From NCBI GenBank assembly GCA_030593065.1, contig JAUVHV010000003.1:1-64000 (forward strand): DNA of 64,000 nucleotides, written 5' to 3'. Source of the stretch: Candidatus Omnitrophota bacterium (GTDB lineage Bacteria > Omnitrophota > Gorgyraeia > JABMRG01). The notes under the pieces were generated by a model. That model saw only the letters and a list, made by a program, of their open reading frames with translations, was not told the origin of the DNA and made no database searches. Positions 16,257 through 26,527 of this stretch are shown one piece after another (position 1 is the stretch's first letter; every line of letters begins with the position of its first letter). The translations under genes were made by a program, and so were the position numbers.

Positions 16257-18305
16257 ATGAGAAAGCATATATCTTTACTGAGGAATATCCTGCTTGTTTT
16301 GTGCTGTATATTTCCTTTGATCTATAGCCTGCGGCAGATATTATGCAATGATATCTGGCTCCATATCAGAACAGGTTCCTGGATATGGAGCCACGGTGGG
16401 ATCCCTTGTGATCAGCTCTACTCTTTTGTTCTGGGCAATAAGGGGTGGGTCAACCATGAATGGCTCTTTCAGGTGCTCGTCCATCCTTTATATAAATTAG
16501 CAGGCGTGAATGGTCTTATCCTGATGCGCCTTGTAATTATATCCGCTATTCTTTGTATCTTCTTTATTGCCGCAAAAAAGTCAGAGCGCTTTCTTTTTCT
16601 TTCTGCTTCCGCTCTTGTAATATCTATAGCAACAACTTTCTGCCGTTGGCATATAAGGCCTGAGCTATTTTCACTTCTTTTTATAGTGGTTTTTATATAT
16701 GTGCTTAAAAGTTACAAAGGGAAAAACTCAATATTTTTCCTTTTCCCCCTGCAGGTATTATGGGTTAATCTGCATGGTTATTTTATCATAGGGCCTATTA
16801 TTCTTTTCATCTTTCTTGCAGCCAGAACAGCGCAAGCTAATCTTAAACTCCCATTCAGGTGGAATAGCAGCAAGCTTGGCACGCAAGCTTTTAAGAAGCT
16901 TGTATCTGTTTTTTTTCTACTAATAGCTGTTTCGATATTAAACCCATATCTTTTTAAAGGTGCGGCTTATCCCGTAAATGTGTTTTTTTCCGCGATAGAG
17001 GGCTTTTTTGGCGGTTCTTATGCTTTTAGTTCTGTTAGTGAATTAGCCAATATTCCGATTACGCATATCATATTAAGGCCAAACTTCTCATTGTTAAGTG
17101 CTGTTATTATACTCTTCTTTGTCTCTTTTTTGCTTAATCTAAAGAGAGCGGATATTTTTGATCTTATATTATTTATTCTGTTTCTTTTTTTTACCACCGC
17201 GGCAAACAGGCATATAGGAATGTTGGCTTTAAGTCTTGGGATATTGACTATTTTTAATCTAAACAGCGCAGAAAGAGAAAAGTTTTTTATACAAGGGATC
17301 CGGAGAATAATTGCCGGAAAATTCCTGCTCAGGATAGTATCCATCATCTTTATGCTCTTTTTGATTTATAATCTATTCAATATCACAAAAGGAGCCTTAA
17401 GTGTTTTTAATAAGCGCTATATCTATAACCTGAATTGCGATACTAAATCATTTATGTTCGGCAAGAATGAATTTACATTCAATCAGCCATTCGGCGCCGC
17501 TGAATTCTTAAAAGAGAACCGCATAAGAGCTAATATGTTTAATTTTTTTAATCATGGCGCTTATCTGATATTTGCCCTTTATCCTGATTGCAGGGTATTT
17601 ATTGATGGAAGAACAGAGGTGTATGGCGATACATTTTTACGGACATGGCATAAAATACGTCAAAATCCGGAATTGATAGATAAAATAAAGAGTAATCTTG
17701 ATATCGATTGTGTTGTTTTACCATGCGCCGGCAATTTTACCAGCTCTTTCTTTAAATATCTTTACAATAGCAAAGAATGGAGATTAGTCTTCTTTGATGG
17801 AAAGAGCTCGGTATTTCTGGCGGATAATACCAGGTTCAAGGTTATAATTGAGAAAAATGAGGTTAATCTGGATAATTTCCAGGTCAATCCTGACATTGCT
17901 TTAATAAGGGCTGCGAGAGAAGAAGGGTTATACCCCGGAATATTTATATCAACAGCCAATTTTTTTTATGAGATAGATATGTATAATAAGGGCCTGGAGG
18001 TTATTAATATAGCAGAGCAGATAATGCCCGCTAACTATGCTATATACAATCTTAAGGCTATACTTCTTTTAAGGCTCAACAGGCCAAAGGAATCGATAAG
18101 CCAGTTTATCAAGGCCCTTAAACTACAGCCCCGGAATCCAGAGATATACAAAAATATAGGCGGTTTTTATCTTGAAAGAGGAAAACCTGATATAGCCAGG
18201 AAATATTTCGAGACAGGCCTGCAAATAGACCCGCGCAATAAGAAGCTTAAAGAGCTTTTGGAGCTTCTAAATAAACCCCGCACTGACCAATTAACCCATA
18301 AATAA
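16257..18305 (+). CDS. GT-C-like membrane protein with C-terminal TPR repeats
   Basis: A 682-residue protein. The N-terminal two thirds hold about ten membrane helices. The first periplasmic loop reads DIWLHIRTGSWIWSHGGIP (Asp32, His35) followed by WVNHEWLFQ (His67, Glu68), a pattern seen in a broad bacterial family of GT-C-like membrane proteins (PMT/RgtA relatives). A soluble region follows with FDGKSS and FIDGRTEVYGD segments. At least two TPR repeats close the protein (about 590-680: IYNLKAILLLRLNRPKESISQF, IYKNIGGFYLERGKPDIA). It lies 63 bp from the divergent GT-C-like gene. Its substrate is unknown; protein or lipid-linked sugar transfer is the likely chemistry. Confidence 0.55.
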   Translation: MRKHISLLRNILLVLCCIFPLIYSLRQILCNDIWLHIRTGSWIWSHGGIPCDQLYSFVLGNKGWVNHEWLFQVLVHPLYKLAGVNGLILMRLVIISAILCIFFIAAKKSERFLFLSASALVISIATTFCRWHIRPELFSLLFIVVFIYVLKSYKGKNSIFFLFPLQVLWVNLHGYFIIGPIILFIFLAARTAQANLKLPFRWNSSKLGTQAFKKLVSVFFLLIAVSILNPYLFKGAAYPVNVFFSAIEGFFGGSYAFSSVSELANIPITHIILRPNFSLLSAVIILFFVSFLLNLKRADIFDLILFILFLFFTTAANRHIGMLALSLGILTIFNLNSAEREKFFIQGIRRIIAGKFLLRIVSIIFMLFLIYNLFNITKGALSVFNKRYIYNLNCDTKSFMFGKNEFTFNQPFGAAEFLKENRIRANMFNFFNHGAYLIFALYPDCRVFIDGRTEVYGDTFLRTWHKIRQNPELIDKIKSNLDIDCVVLPCAGNFTSSFFKYLYNSKEWRLVFFDGKSSVFLADNTRFKVIIEKNEVNLDNFQVNPDIALIRAAREEGLYPGIFISTANFFYEIDMYNKGLEVINIAEQIMPANYAIYNLKAILLLRLNRPKESISQFIKALKLQPRNPEIYKNIGGFYLERGKPDIARKYFETGLQIDPRNKKLKELLELLNKPRTDQLTHK

Positions 18306-18312
18306 AATTCCT

Positions 18313-18340
18313 TTGACATTTAAATGTGCTGTGCTATAAT
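18313..18340 (+). promoter_or_regulatory. Sigma-70 promoter of the ilv-leu operon
   Basis: TTGACA at 18313-18318 and TATAAT at 18335-18340, spacer 16 bp. Transcription should start near 18347, leaving only about 35 nt before ilvD. That is too short for a T-box or a leader-peptide attenuator. Confidence 0.82.
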
Positions 18341-18381
18341 CTATTACTACTAATTATACTATATAGCGAAAGGTTATGATT

Positions 18382-20037
18382 ATGAGAAGCAATGTTATTA
18401 AAAAGGGCCTGGAAAGAGCGCCTCACAGGGCACTTTTATACGCTACGGGTATCAGTAAAAAGGAAATGAATAAGCCGTTTGTTGGTATAGCGTCAAGTTT
18501 TACAGATCTTATACCAGGGCATGTTGATATGAGGCTTTTAGAGCGCGAAATAGAGCATGGTATATGTTCCGGCGGAGGAAGGCCATTTGTGTTTGGTATA
18601 CCAGGCATATGCGATGGTATAGCAATGGGCCACGCTGGGATGAAATATTCTCTTCCGTCTCGGGAGCTTATAGCTGATTCAGTCGAGAGTGTCGCGGCGG
18701 CCCATGCCTTAGATGGCCTTGTGCTGCTTACAAACTGTGATAAGATAACCCCTGGTATGCTTATGGCAGCTGCACGGCTTAATATACCCGCTATAGTTGT
18801 GACAGCAGGCCCTATGTTATCAGGGATGTATAAGATGAAGAGGCGTTCGTTCGTAAGAGACACCTTTGAGGCGATGGCAAAGAGGCAAAAAGGTGAGATA
18901 TCAGAAGCAGAGATGGAGTGCCTTGAGATCTCTTCCTGCCCTGGAGGTGGTTCCTGCCAGGGGCTATATACAGCAAATACCATGGCTTGCGTTACAGAGA
19001 CTCTTGGAATGTCTTTACCTGGATGCGCCACTGCTTTGATGAATTCAGCTAAAAAGAAGCGCATCAGTTTTTCCAGCGGTGAGCAGATAGTTACATTGAT
19101 TAAGAAGAATATCACAACCCGTAAGATTATAAATAAATTATCCATATATAATGCTGTTATGGTGGATATGGCTTTAGGCGGCTCAACAAACACAATGCTT
19201 CATATCCCGGCTATTGCGCATGAAGCTGGAGTAGAGCTGAGGCTTGACGAGCTTGATCTGATATGTAAAAAGACCCCCCATATTACAGATATCCGCCCTG
19301 GTGGTGAATATTTTATGGAGGACTTAGAATATGCCGGTGGAATACCCGCTGTATTAAAAAGGCTTTCAGCAAAGCTAAAAAATAATATTACAGTAACTGC
19401 CGGCTCTTTAAAAGACAATATTAAGAATGCCACTATTTATGACGATGATATCATCCGCCCGATAAGTAAAGCATATCATAAGGAAGGCGGCATCGCTGTA
19501 TTAAAGGGGAATATCGCTCCTGACGGCTCTGTTGTAAAACAGAGCGCGGTCCCAAAGGCTGCTATGACATTTGTTGGAAAAGCTCTCTGCTTCAATTCAG
19601 AAGAAGAGGCAATGAAGGCAATAATGGCGCGCAAGATAAAGCATAGAAGCGTAATAGTTATAAGGTATGAAGGCCCTAAAGGCGGCCCTGGCATGAGGGA
19701 GATGCTTGCTCCTACAGCAGCTATAGCTGGTATGGGCTTATCAAAAGATGTAGCATTGATTACTGATGGGAGGTTCTCAGGAGGAACGCGTGGCCCGTGT
19801 ATTGGCCATATTTCACCGGAAGCAGCAGAAGGCGGAGTAATCGCTATAATAAAAAATGGGGATCTTATTTCAATAGATATACCAAAAAGAAAGATAGAAC
19901 TTAAGGTATCAAAAACAGAGATTGAAAAGAGAATGCGTATGTGGAGGCCCAGGAGGCCGAAGATAACAACAGGTTACCTCGCGCGTTATTCAAAAATGGT
20001 AAGATCCGCGGCTTGTGGAGCAGTTTTGTCAATGTAA
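18382..20037 (+). CDS. ilvD: Dihydroxy-acid dehydratase
   Basis: Iron-sulfur dehydratase for the third common step of valine and isoleucine synthesis. Cluster cysteines are in [10 protein letters not shown] and [16 protein letters not shown]; also visible are [21 protein letters not shown], the [10 protein letters not shown] segment and [11 protein letters not shown] near the C terminus. The ATG at 18382 is chosen over the in-frame ATG at 18376 because GAAAGG lies 8 nt upstream of the former and only 2 nt from the latter, and family members begin MRSxxIKKG. The 551-residue length is normal. First gene of ilvD-ilvB-ilvN-ilvC-leuA. Confidence 0.95.
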   Translation: MRSNVIKKGLERAPHRALLYATGISKKEMNKPFVGIASSFTDLIPGHVDMRLLEREIEHGICSGGGRPFVFGIPGICDGIAMGHAGMKYSLPSRELIADSVESVAAAHALDGLVLLTNCDKITPGMLMAAARLNIPAIVVTAGPMLSGMYKMKRRSFVRDTFEAMAKRQKGEISEAEMECLEISSCPGGGSCQGLYTANTMACVTETLGMSLPGCATALMNSAKKKRISFSSGEQIVTLIKKNITTRKIINKLSIYNAVMVDMALGGSTNTMLHIPAIAHEAGVELRLDELDLICKKTPHITDIRPGGEYFMEDLEYAGGIPAVLKRLSAKLKNNITVTAGSLKDNIKNATIYDDDIIRPISKAYHKEGGIAVLKGNIAPDGSVVKQSAVPKAAMTFVGKALCFNSEEEAMKAIMARKIKHRSVIVIRYEGPKGGPGMREMLAPTAAIAGMGLSKDVALITDGRFSGGTRGPCIGHISPEAAEGGVIAIIKNGDLISIDIPKRKIELKVSKTEIEKRMRMWRPRRPKITTGYLARYSKMVRSAACGAVLSM

Positions 20038-20057
20038 TAATGATATATGGAGAAGCT

Positions 20058-21734
20058 ATGAGATTAAAAGGCGCAAATATACTTGTCGAGTCATTGAAAA
20101 AAGAAGGTGTAGAGATAATATTCGGATATCCTGGAGGGGTATTATTGCCTATATTTGACGTATTATATAGGAAGCCCATCAGGTTTATGCTTACAAGGCA
20201 TGAGCAGGGCGCTGCACATGCTGCGGATGGTTATGCGCGCGCTACAGGAAAGGTTGGCGTCTGCTTAGCTACATCAGGCCCAGGCGCTACTAACCTTGTT
20301 ACAGGTATCGCGACAGCATATATGGATTCTGTGCCAATGGTCGCGATTACAGGACAGGTTAAAACAAACCTTATAGGAAGCGATGCTTTTCAGGAAGCGG
20401 ATATTACAGGTATCACACGTCCGATAACAAAACATAATTACCTTGTAAAAGATGTCAATGAACTTGCGGGTATTGTAAAAGAGGCCTTTCACATAGCGAA
20501 TAGCGGAAGGCCGGGCCCTGTTTTAATAGATCTACCTGTCGATGTTACGTTAGCGGAAGCAGAGTTTGATTATCCTATTCATCCGGATATCAGAAGCTAT
20601 AAACCTACATATGAAGGCCATCTCGGACAGATAAAGAAGGCTGCCAAGGCTATAAAAGATTCCCATAAGCCTTTAATATACGCGGGCGGCGGCATTATAA
20701 TATCCGGTGCCGAGAAAGAGCTTTTCAAATTTGCCAAGAAATACCGGATACCTGTTACAACTACGCTTCTTGGCCTGGGTGGTTTTCCTGAGACCGACCC
20801 GCTTTCATTAAAGATGCTCGGTATGCATGGCACAGTTTATGCTAATCACGCTATAATGGAGAGTGATCTTATAATCGCGATAGGATCAAGATTTGATGAC
20901 AGGGTTACGGGAAAGCTTGATGAATTTTCTCCCCATGCGAAGATAATCCATATTGATATCGATCCTTCAAGCATCAGCAAGAATGTTTATGTAGATATTC
21001 CAATAGTTGGTGATGCGAAGAATATTATGAAAAAGTTGAATGAGATTGTCAAAGGCCCCGATACTTCAAAATGGCTTGCGCAGATAGATGAATGGAAGAG
21101 AAAGGGGCCGCTAAGGTATGATGATAATTCCGGTATTATCAAGCCCCAGTATGTAGTTGAACAGATATATGAAGCAACAAAAGGCGATGCAATAATAGCC
21201 ACTGAGGTCGGACAAAATCAGATGTGGGCGGCGCAGTTTTATAAATATACAAAGCCGCGTTCTTTTCTATCCAGCGGCGGCTTAGGAACCATGGGATATG
21301 GGCTACCGGCCGCGATAGGCGCGCAGGTAGCAAAACCTGAAAAAATAGTTTTTGATATTGCCGGAGACGGTTCTATACAGATGAATATACAAGAACTTGC
21401 CACAGCTGTTACAAACAGACTTCCGATTAATATAGCCGTTCTCAATAACAGTTGCCTTGGCATGGTTAGGCAGTGGCAGGAACTCTTTTATGGCAAGAGG
21501 TATTCACACACATGTTTTAATAAGATGTGTCCTGATTTTGTAAAGATAGCCCAAGCTTATGGAGCTGTTGGCATAAGGGTTACTAAAAAAGAGGAGGTAA
21601 GGCCAGCTATTAAGAAAGCGATAGCTACTAAGAATACTGTTATTCTCGATTTCATTGTAGAAAATGAGGAGAATGTATTCCCCATGGTTCCTGCTGGTGA
21701 AGCTATAAATCGTATGATCGGGGGTATGGCATAA
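20058..21734 (+). CDS. ilvB: Acetolactate synthase, large catalytic subunit
   Basis: TPP-dependent enzyme condensing pyruvate with pyruvate or 2-ketobutyrate. Visible are [13 protein letters not shown] and the catalytic-Glu region [19 protein letters not shown] at the N terminus, the central FAD-binding domain, and the TPP/Mg motif [16 protein letters not shown] with [12 protein letters not shown]. The start at 20058 has GGAG 5 nt upstream and matches family N termini; an open frame back to 19941 inside ilvD is a shadow. 558 residues. The stop overlaps the ilvN start by one base. Confidence 0.95.
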   Translation: MRLKGANILVESLKKEGVEIIFGYPGGVLLPIFDVLYRKPIRFMLTRHEQGAAHAADGYARATGKVGVCLATSGPGATNLVTGIATAYMDSVPMVAITGQVKTNLIGSDAFQEADITGITRPITKHNYLVKDVNELAGIVKEAFHIANSGRPGPVLIDLPVDVTLAEAEFDYPIHPDIRSYKPTYEGHLGQIKKAAKAIKDSHKPLIYAGGGIIISGAEKELFKFAKKYRIPVTTTLLGLGGFPETDPLSLKMLGMHGTVYANHAIMESDLIIAIGSRFDDRVTGKLDEFSPHAKIIHIDIDPSSISKNVYVDIPIVGDAKNIMKKLNEIVKGPDTSKWLAQIDEWKRKGPLRYDDNSGIIKPQYVVEQIYEATKGDAIIATEVGQNQMWAAQFYKYTKPRSFLSSGGLGTMGYGLPAAIGAQVAKPEKIVFDIAGDGSIQMNIQELATAVTNRLPINIAVLNNSCLGMVRQWQELFYGKRYSHTCFNKMCPDFVKIAQAYGAVGIRVTKKEEVRPAIKKAIATKNTVILDFIVENEENVFPMVPAGEAINRMIGGMA

Positions 21735-22204
21735 TGAAACATATAATCTCAGTTTTAGTGGAAAACAAGTTCGGGGTCTTAGCGCGCGTATCAGGGCTTT
21801 TCAGCGCCAGAGGTTTTAACATAAGCTCTCTCGCGGTTGGCGAAACTGAGGATCCTGCTATTTCCAGGATGACGATTATTGTTAAGGGTGATGACAAGAT
21901 ACTTGAGCAGGTAAAGAAGCAGCTGAATAAGCTGATTGATGTGATCATAGTTAAGGATTACATAGAAAAAGAGCATATAGATAGAGAGCTTATACTTTTT
22001 AAGGTCAATATTAATAAGCAGAACAGAGATAAGGTTATAAAGATAGTTGAAGAATCACCTGCTCATGCATTAAAGATAAGGACAGATAGCATTATAGTAG
22101 AGATTGTTGAAGGCCAGGACGAGATTGATAAGCTATTGAATGCTTTGAAGAGATTCGAGATAAAAGAGATGGTGCGCACAGGGCGCATTGCAATGGAGCT
22201 GTGA
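21734..22204 (+). CDS. ilvN: Acetolactate synthase, small regulatory subunit
   Basis: Regulatory subunit that activates IlvB and confers valine feedback inhibition. It has an N-terminal ACT domain (HIISVLVENKFGVLARVSGLFSARG, NISSLAVGETEDP) and a C-terminal ALS_ss domain (ELILFKVNINKQNRDKVIKI and FEIKEMVRTGRIAM). The 156-residue length is typical. Coupled to ilvB by a TAATG overlap. Confidence 0.95.
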   Translation: MKHIISVLVENKFGVLARVSGLFSARGFNISSLAVGETEDPAISRMTIIVKGDDKILEQVKKQLNKLIDVIIVKDYIEKEHIDRELILFKVNINKQNRDKVIKIVEESPAHALKIRTDSIIVEIVEGQDEIDKLLNALKRFEIKEMVRTGRIAMEL

Positions 22205-22223
22205 GAACAACAAGGAGTAACTG

Positions 22224-23213
22224 ATGGCAAAAATATATTATGATAAGGACGCGGATTTAGAGGTATTAAAGCAGAAGAGGGTGGCAATAATAGGTTATGG
22301 AATACAAGGCAGGGCCCAGGGCCTCAATCTGCGTGATAGTGGTATAGATGTTGTAGTCTCTGAGCTTAAAGATACACCAAATTATGAACAGGCGGTTAAG
22401 GATGGCTTTAATCCTTTACCAGCCCCGGAGGCCACAAAACAAGCAGATGTTATTCAGATTCTTACCCAGGATCATGTTCAGGCACTTGTTTATAATAAAA
22501 GTATAGCGCCTAATTTAAAAAAAGGTAATTCACTTGTATTTTCACATGGTTTTAATATACGTTTTAAACAGATAGTTCCACCTGATGATGTAGATGTATT
22601 TATGGTTGCTCCGAAAAGTCCTGGGGCATTGGTGCGTAGGATGTATGAAGAGGGCAAGGGGGTTCCATGCCTTGTAGCTATATACCAGGATACAACCGGC
22701 AAGGCGCTTGATGTGGCGCTATCCTACGCAAGAGCGATAGGTGGAACGCGCGCAGGTGTAATAGAGACCACATTCGCGGAAGAGACAGAGACAGATCTAT
22801 TCGGTGAACAGGCTGTACTTTGCGGCGGGGTCACAGAGCTTATTAAAGCAGGTTTTGATACACTTATTGAGGCAGGATACCAGCCGGAGATCGCGTATTT
22901 TGAATGTCTTCATGAACTTAAACTTATTACAGATCTGATATATCAGTATGGTATGGAAGGTATGAGAAATCGTGTTTCAGATACAGCGGAATATGGTGAC
23001 TATACCAGAGGTAAAAGGATTATTAATAAGAGGACCCGTAAAGAGATGAAGAATATTCTAAAAGAGATAACATCCGGCAAATTCGCAAAAGAATGGATAG
23101 ATGAGAATAAAAAGGGTTGTATTAACTTTAATAAGATGAGAGAGGCTGACAAGGAGCATAAGATTGAGGAAGTGGGTAAGAGCTTAAGATCTCTTATGCC
23201 CTGGATGGAGTAA
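22224..23213 (+). CDS. ilvC: Ketol-acid reductoisomerase (NADP+)
   Basis: Class I enzyme (329 residues) that isomerises and reduces acetolactate to dihydroxyisovalerate. The N-terminal Rossmann domain shows [20 protein letters not shown]. The knotted C-terminal domain shows the metal site [14 protein letters not shown], the [13 protein letters not shown] segment and [12 protein letters not shown]. Its position after ilvN and before leuA is the classical order. A ribosome site (AAGGAG) precedes the ATG. Confidence 0.95.
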   Translation: MAKIYYDKDADLEVLKQKRVAIIGYGIQGRAQGLNLRDSGIDVVVSELKDTPNYEQAVKDGFNPLPAPEATKQADVIQILTQDHVQALVYNKSIAPNLKKGNSLVFSHGFNIRFKQIVPPDDVDVFMVAPKSPGALVRRMYEEGKGVPCLVAIYQDTTGKALDVALSYARAIGGTRAGVIETTFAEETETDLFGEQAVLCGGVTELIKAGFDTLIEAGYQPEIAYFECLHELKLITDLIYQYGMEGMRNRVSDTAEYGDYTRGKRIINKRTRKEMKNILKEITSGKFAKEWIDENKKGCINFNKMREADKEHKIEEVGKSLRSLMPWME

Positions 23214-23225
23214 TAGAAAAAAGTA

Positions 23226-24758
23226 ATGAAAAAGCAGATTACAATATTTGATACAACTTTAAGGGATGGAGAGCAGTCTCCCGGAGCAAGCCTGCGGAAG
23301 AGTGAAAAGTTTGAGATAGCGCAGCAGCTGCATCGCTTAGGCGTTGATGTTATTGAGGCAGGTTTTCCTATTGCCTCACCTGATGACCTGGAGGCTGTTA
23401 AACTTATCAGCAAAAATGTGAAAGGCCCTGTTATATGCGCTTTAGCGCGTTCACTTAAAAAAGATATAGATGCGGCTTATAGAGCTGTAAAACCGGCAAA
23501 ACGCGCGCGTATACATGTATTTCTCGCGACAAGCAAGATACACATGCGGTATAAGCTTAAAAAGGCGGAAGGTGAGATATTGCAACAGGCTGTTAGCGCT
23601 GTAAAATACGCGAAGAAATATGTAGATGATATACAGTTTTCACCTGAGGATGCATCAAGAACAGATCCTGATTTCCTTTTTCGTGTAATAGAAGCGGTTA
23701 TAGACGCGGGCGCAAAGACAGTAAATATTCCTGATACTGTAGGATATGCTATTCCGGATGAATTTGCCAGGCTTATATATAATATAATGCGCAGGGTCCG
23801 CAATGTCAACAAAGCGGTAATAAGTGTTCATTGCCATAATGATCTCGGGCTTGCTGTCGCAAATTCACTATTAGCTATAAAGAATGGCGCCTGCCAGGTT
23901 GAATGTACTATAAACGGCATAGGTGAACGTGCCGGTAACGCGTCTTTGGAAGAGATTGTAATGGCGATGCGGACACGTAAGGATTTTTTTAACAAAAAGA
24001 CCGATATAAAGACAAAATATCTTTATAATACCTCACGTATGGTAAGCAGGCTTACAGGTATAATTGTTCAACCTAATAAAGCTGTTATAGGTTCAAATGC
24101 TTTTGCTCATGAGGCAGGAATACATCAGGATGGAATATTGAAAAAAAGAGCCACATATGAGATTATGCAGCCTAAAGATGTTGGTTTTGGAGAGACAAAG
24201 CTTGTTCTCGGGAAACATTCCGGAAAGCACGCTCTCTTTGTAAGGCTTAAAAAATTGGGATTTAATCTTAAAGAGGATGAATTAAAAAAGGCATTTAATA
24301 AATTTAAGATCTTGGCTGATAAGAAAAAACATGTATATGACGAAGATTTAAAAGCTGTAGTAGAAGATGAGATGTGTGCGCAAGGTGAGATTTACAAGCT
24401 TCAATACCTTTATATTGAGAGCGGAACGCAGCATGTACCAAAAGCGACAGTCGGACTTGAGTTTGATAGAAAACAGCTCAAAGCAAACGCTTCCGGAGAT
24501 GGTCCGGTGGATGCTTGCTACAAGGCTGTAGATAAGATAACGGGTTTTCGCGGAAGGTTGACAGACTATAGTATACGTTCAATAACAAGCGGTAAAGATG
24601 CTTTAGGCGAGGCCTCGATAAAGCTTATTGTAAAAGGTAAAGTTGTTACAGGCAGGGGTACCAGTACAGATGTTATTGAAGCAAGTGTCAAAGCTTATCT
24701 AAACGCCATGGATAAAGTATATTGGGCCCATTCACGTAAGCTTTCGCAGCAACTTTAG
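23226..24758 (+). CDS. leuA: 2-isopropylmalate synthase
   Basis: First committed enzyme of leucine synthesis. The TIM barrel shows [15 protein letters not shown] at the N terminus, the SPEDASRTD segment and the metal motif HCHNDLG, followed by [10 protein letters not shown]. The C-terminal LeuA regulatory domain (from about residue 385, with [17 protein letters not shown] and a closing [12 protein letters not shown]) is present, so leucine feedback is expected. 510 residues. leuB, leuC and leuD are not in the window. A distinct paralogue lies at 59833. Confidence 0.94.
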   Translation: MKKQITIFDTTLRDGEQSPGASLRKSEKFEIAQQLHRLGVDVIEAGFPIASPDDLEAVKLISKNVKGPVICALARSLKKDIDAAYRAVKPAKRARIHVFLATSKIHMRYKLKKAEGEILQQAVSAVKYAKKYVDDIQFSPEDASRTDPDFLFRVIEAVIDAGAKTVNIPDTVGYAIPDEFARLIYNIMRRVRNVNKAVISVHCHNDLGLAVANSLLAIKNGACQVECTINGIGERAGNASLEEIVMAMRTRKDFFNKKTDIKTKYLYNTSRMVSRLTGIIVQPNKAVIGSNAFAHEAGIHQDGILKKRATYEIMQPKDVGFGETKLVLGKHSGKHALFVRLKKLGFNLKEDELKKAFNKFKILADKKKHVYDEDLKAVVEDEMCAQGEIYKLQYLYIESGTQHVPKATVGLEFDRKQLKANASGDGPVDACYKAVDKITGFRGRLTDYSIRSITSGKDALGEASIKLIVKGKVVTGRGTSTDVIEASVKAYLNAMDKVYWAHSRKLSQQL

Positions 24759-24773
24759 ATAAAACGATCTTAT

Positions 24774-25625
24774 ATGAATAAAAGGTTCTTCCATAAGCTT
24801 TATGGATTAATAGGTAATCCTGTTGCGCATAGTTTATCTCCGAATATGCATAATGCCGCATTTGGCAAATTGAACATAGATGCGGTATATCTTCCTTTTC
24901 TGGTGAAAAAAACCAGACTAAAAGAGGCGATATCCTCTCTAAAGGAGACAGGGGTTTCAGGTTTCAATGTAACCATTCCTTTTAAATCTGAGTGTATGCG
25001 GTATCTTGATAAGATAGATCCGCTTGCAGGAATGATAGGCGCGGTAAATACTGTATCAGTAAAAAAGGGGTCTTTAATAGGCAGCAATACCGATTACGCT
25101 GGATTCCTTAGAAGCCTTAGAGAAGATCTTCAGTTTAATCCGCGAAATAAAAATATATTTATATTGGGAGCGGGAGGCGGAGCAAAAGCCGTTGCTTTTG
25201 CTCTCGCAAGTAGTGGATGCAGCAAAATTTCTATATATGATTTAATCAGTTCAAGAGCCAGTGATTTGGCTTGCGCTGTCAGAGAAAATTTCCCGAAACT
25301 TAAAACAAAAGCCTCTGCACTTAAAGAGATGCCGGATTTTGTCAAAGATAGCCAGCTTTTGGTAAATTGTACGCCTTTGGGTATGAAGAAAAAAGACCCC
25401 TTGCCCATAAATGTGAAGTTACTGCATAAAGGCCTTAAGGTATACGATATTATATATACCCCTTTAAAGACAGAGTTGATAAGAGCCGCGGGAAAAAGGT
25501 CTATAAGGGCAACAGGTGGTATCGGGATGCTCCTTTTCCAGGGTGTTTTGGCTTTTGAACTATGGACAAAGAGAAAAGCACCTATCTCATTGATGAAGAA
25601 GGAGCTGCTCGATAGCTTAAGATGA
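24774..25625 (+). CDS. aroE: Shikimate dehydrogenase
   Basis: NADPH-dependent reduction of 3-dehydroshikimate. Visible are the substrate-binding HSLSPNMHNAAF, GFNVTIPFK with the catalytic Lys, GSNTDYAGFLRSL and the GAGGGAKAVAFAL nucleotide loop; the C terminus has DIIYTPLKTELI and GIGMLLFQG. 283 residues, normal length. It overlaps pilD by 4 nt, so an amino-acid gene and a pilus-processing gene are coupled. Confidence 0.94.
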   Translation: MNKRFFHKLYGLIGNPVAHSLSPNMHNAAFGKLNIDAVYLPFLVKKTRLKEAISSLKETGVSGFNVTIPFKSECMRYLDKIDPLAGMIGAVNTVSVKKGSLIGSNTDYAGFLRSLREDLQFNPRNKNIFILGAGGGAKAVAFALASSGCSKISIYDLISSRASDLACAVRENFPKLKTKASALKEMPDFVKDSQLLVNCTPLGMKKKDPLPINVKLLHKGLKVYDIIYTPLKTELIRAAGKRSIRATGGIGMLLFQGVLAFELWTKRKAPISLMKKELLDSLR

Positions 25626-26416
25626 TAATATTTGCAACCATAATAACAGGCCTTATGATAGGCAGTTTTTTAAATGTATGTATCTATCGAATGCCATCCG
25701 AAAAATCTGTTGTAGCGCCTCGTTCATACTGTCCAACGTGTAAACACCGGGTACTATGGTATGATAATATACCGGTTTTGAGCTTTATATTGCTTTTGGG
25801 AAAATGTCGTTTTTGTAAAAAAAGTATCTCTTTAAGGTATATTACAGTTGAAGTTTTGACAGCAGTTATTTTTGTTATTCTGGTAAAGGAATTGGGCCTT
25901 AACGTGACAACAGTAATTTATATGGTATTAAGTTGCGGCCTGATTATCGCGACATTTATAGATTTTGAACATCAGATAATACCTGATGAGATTACTTACG
26001 GTGGAATGATCTTAGGAGTTATCGCAAGTTTTGTGTTTCCACAGCTCCATAATACGTTTAACAGGTTTTACGCGTTACGAGATTCATTATCTGGCCTTAT
26101 CTTAGGAGGAGCATTGATATACCTGATTGCATCGATAGGAACAATAGTATTCAGGAAGAAGCTGAAAAAGATAGGCCAGGAGAGCGCTATGGGTGGAGGA
26201 GATATTAAATACATGGCCATGATAGGGGCTTTCCTGGGATGGCAGGGCGCAATATTTGTATTTTTTTTAGCCCCATTTTTTGGCTCATTTGTCGGCATTA
26301 TAGAAAAATTACGTAAAAGAGCGGATGTTATACCTTATGGCCCGTATCTCTCAATAGCAACTCTCGTTGTCATTTTATGGGGAGATAGAATTTTACGGAA
26401 GATATTGCCATACTAA
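25622..26416 (+). CDS. pilD: Prepilin leader peptidase / N-methyltransferase
   Basis: Integral-membrane aspartyl protease that cleaves the G|F bond of prepilins and methylates the new N terminus. Active-site aspartates are Asp114 (FIDFEHQIIPDE) and Asp194 (GGGDIK). The cytoplasmic loop carries two CxxC pairs, Cys37/Cys40 and Cys62/Cys65, as in PilD with methyltransferase activity. 264 residues with about seven membrane helices. It should process the pilin at 14199 and any other prepilins. It lies inside an aromatic amino-acid gene run rather than beside pilBC. Confidence 0.93.
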   Translation: MIIFATIITGLMIGSFLNVCIYRMPSEKSVVAPRSYCPTCKHRVLWYDNIPVLSFILLLGKCRFCKKSISLRYITVEVLTAVIFVILVKELGLNVTTVIYMVLSCGLIIATFIDFEHQIIPDEITYGGMILGVIASFVFPQLHNTFNRFYALRDSLSGLILGGALIYLIASIGTIVFRKKLKKIGQESAMGGGDIKYMAMIGAFLGWQGAIFVFFLAPFFGSFVGIIEKLRKRADVIPYGPYLSIATLVVILWGDRILRKILPY

Positions 26417-26420
26417 CACT

Positions 26421-26495
26421 TGACCCTGTTTCCGTTTCAATCGGGACAGTGGGATGTAGCAAGCCATTGTCCTGATTGGAACAGAAACAGGGTCA
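26421..26495. repeat. Palindromic repeat family B, copy 1
   Basis: An inverted repeat with arms of about 31-32 bp starting GACCCTGTTTCCGTTTCAAT (26422) and ending at 26495, loop about 10 nt, with a few mismatches in the stem. It lies 4 nt after the pilD stop and 32 nt before aroC. Closely matches copy 2 at 27627-27700. Confidence 0.9.
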
Positions 26496-26527
26496 GGGAG
26501 CTATTTTAATAATAAGGGGAGAGAGCA

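Noticed and set aside
18341-18381. T-box or leader-peptide attenuator before ilvD
   Set aside because: The leader predicted from the promoter is only about 35 nt and has no leader peptide or paired stems.
18423-19193. 256-codon open frame on the minus strand inside ilvD
   Set aside because: It mirrors a highly conserved dehydratase gene; long antisense frames are common opposite such codon usage, and no start signal is seen.
19941-20057. Upstream extension of ilvB
   Set aside because: It lies within ilvD, shows no acetolactate synthase similarity, and a good ribosome site precedes 20058.
26421-26495. Family B palindrome as an intrinsic terminator
   Set aside because: No T tract follows either copy, and both lie between genes that appear cotranscribed.
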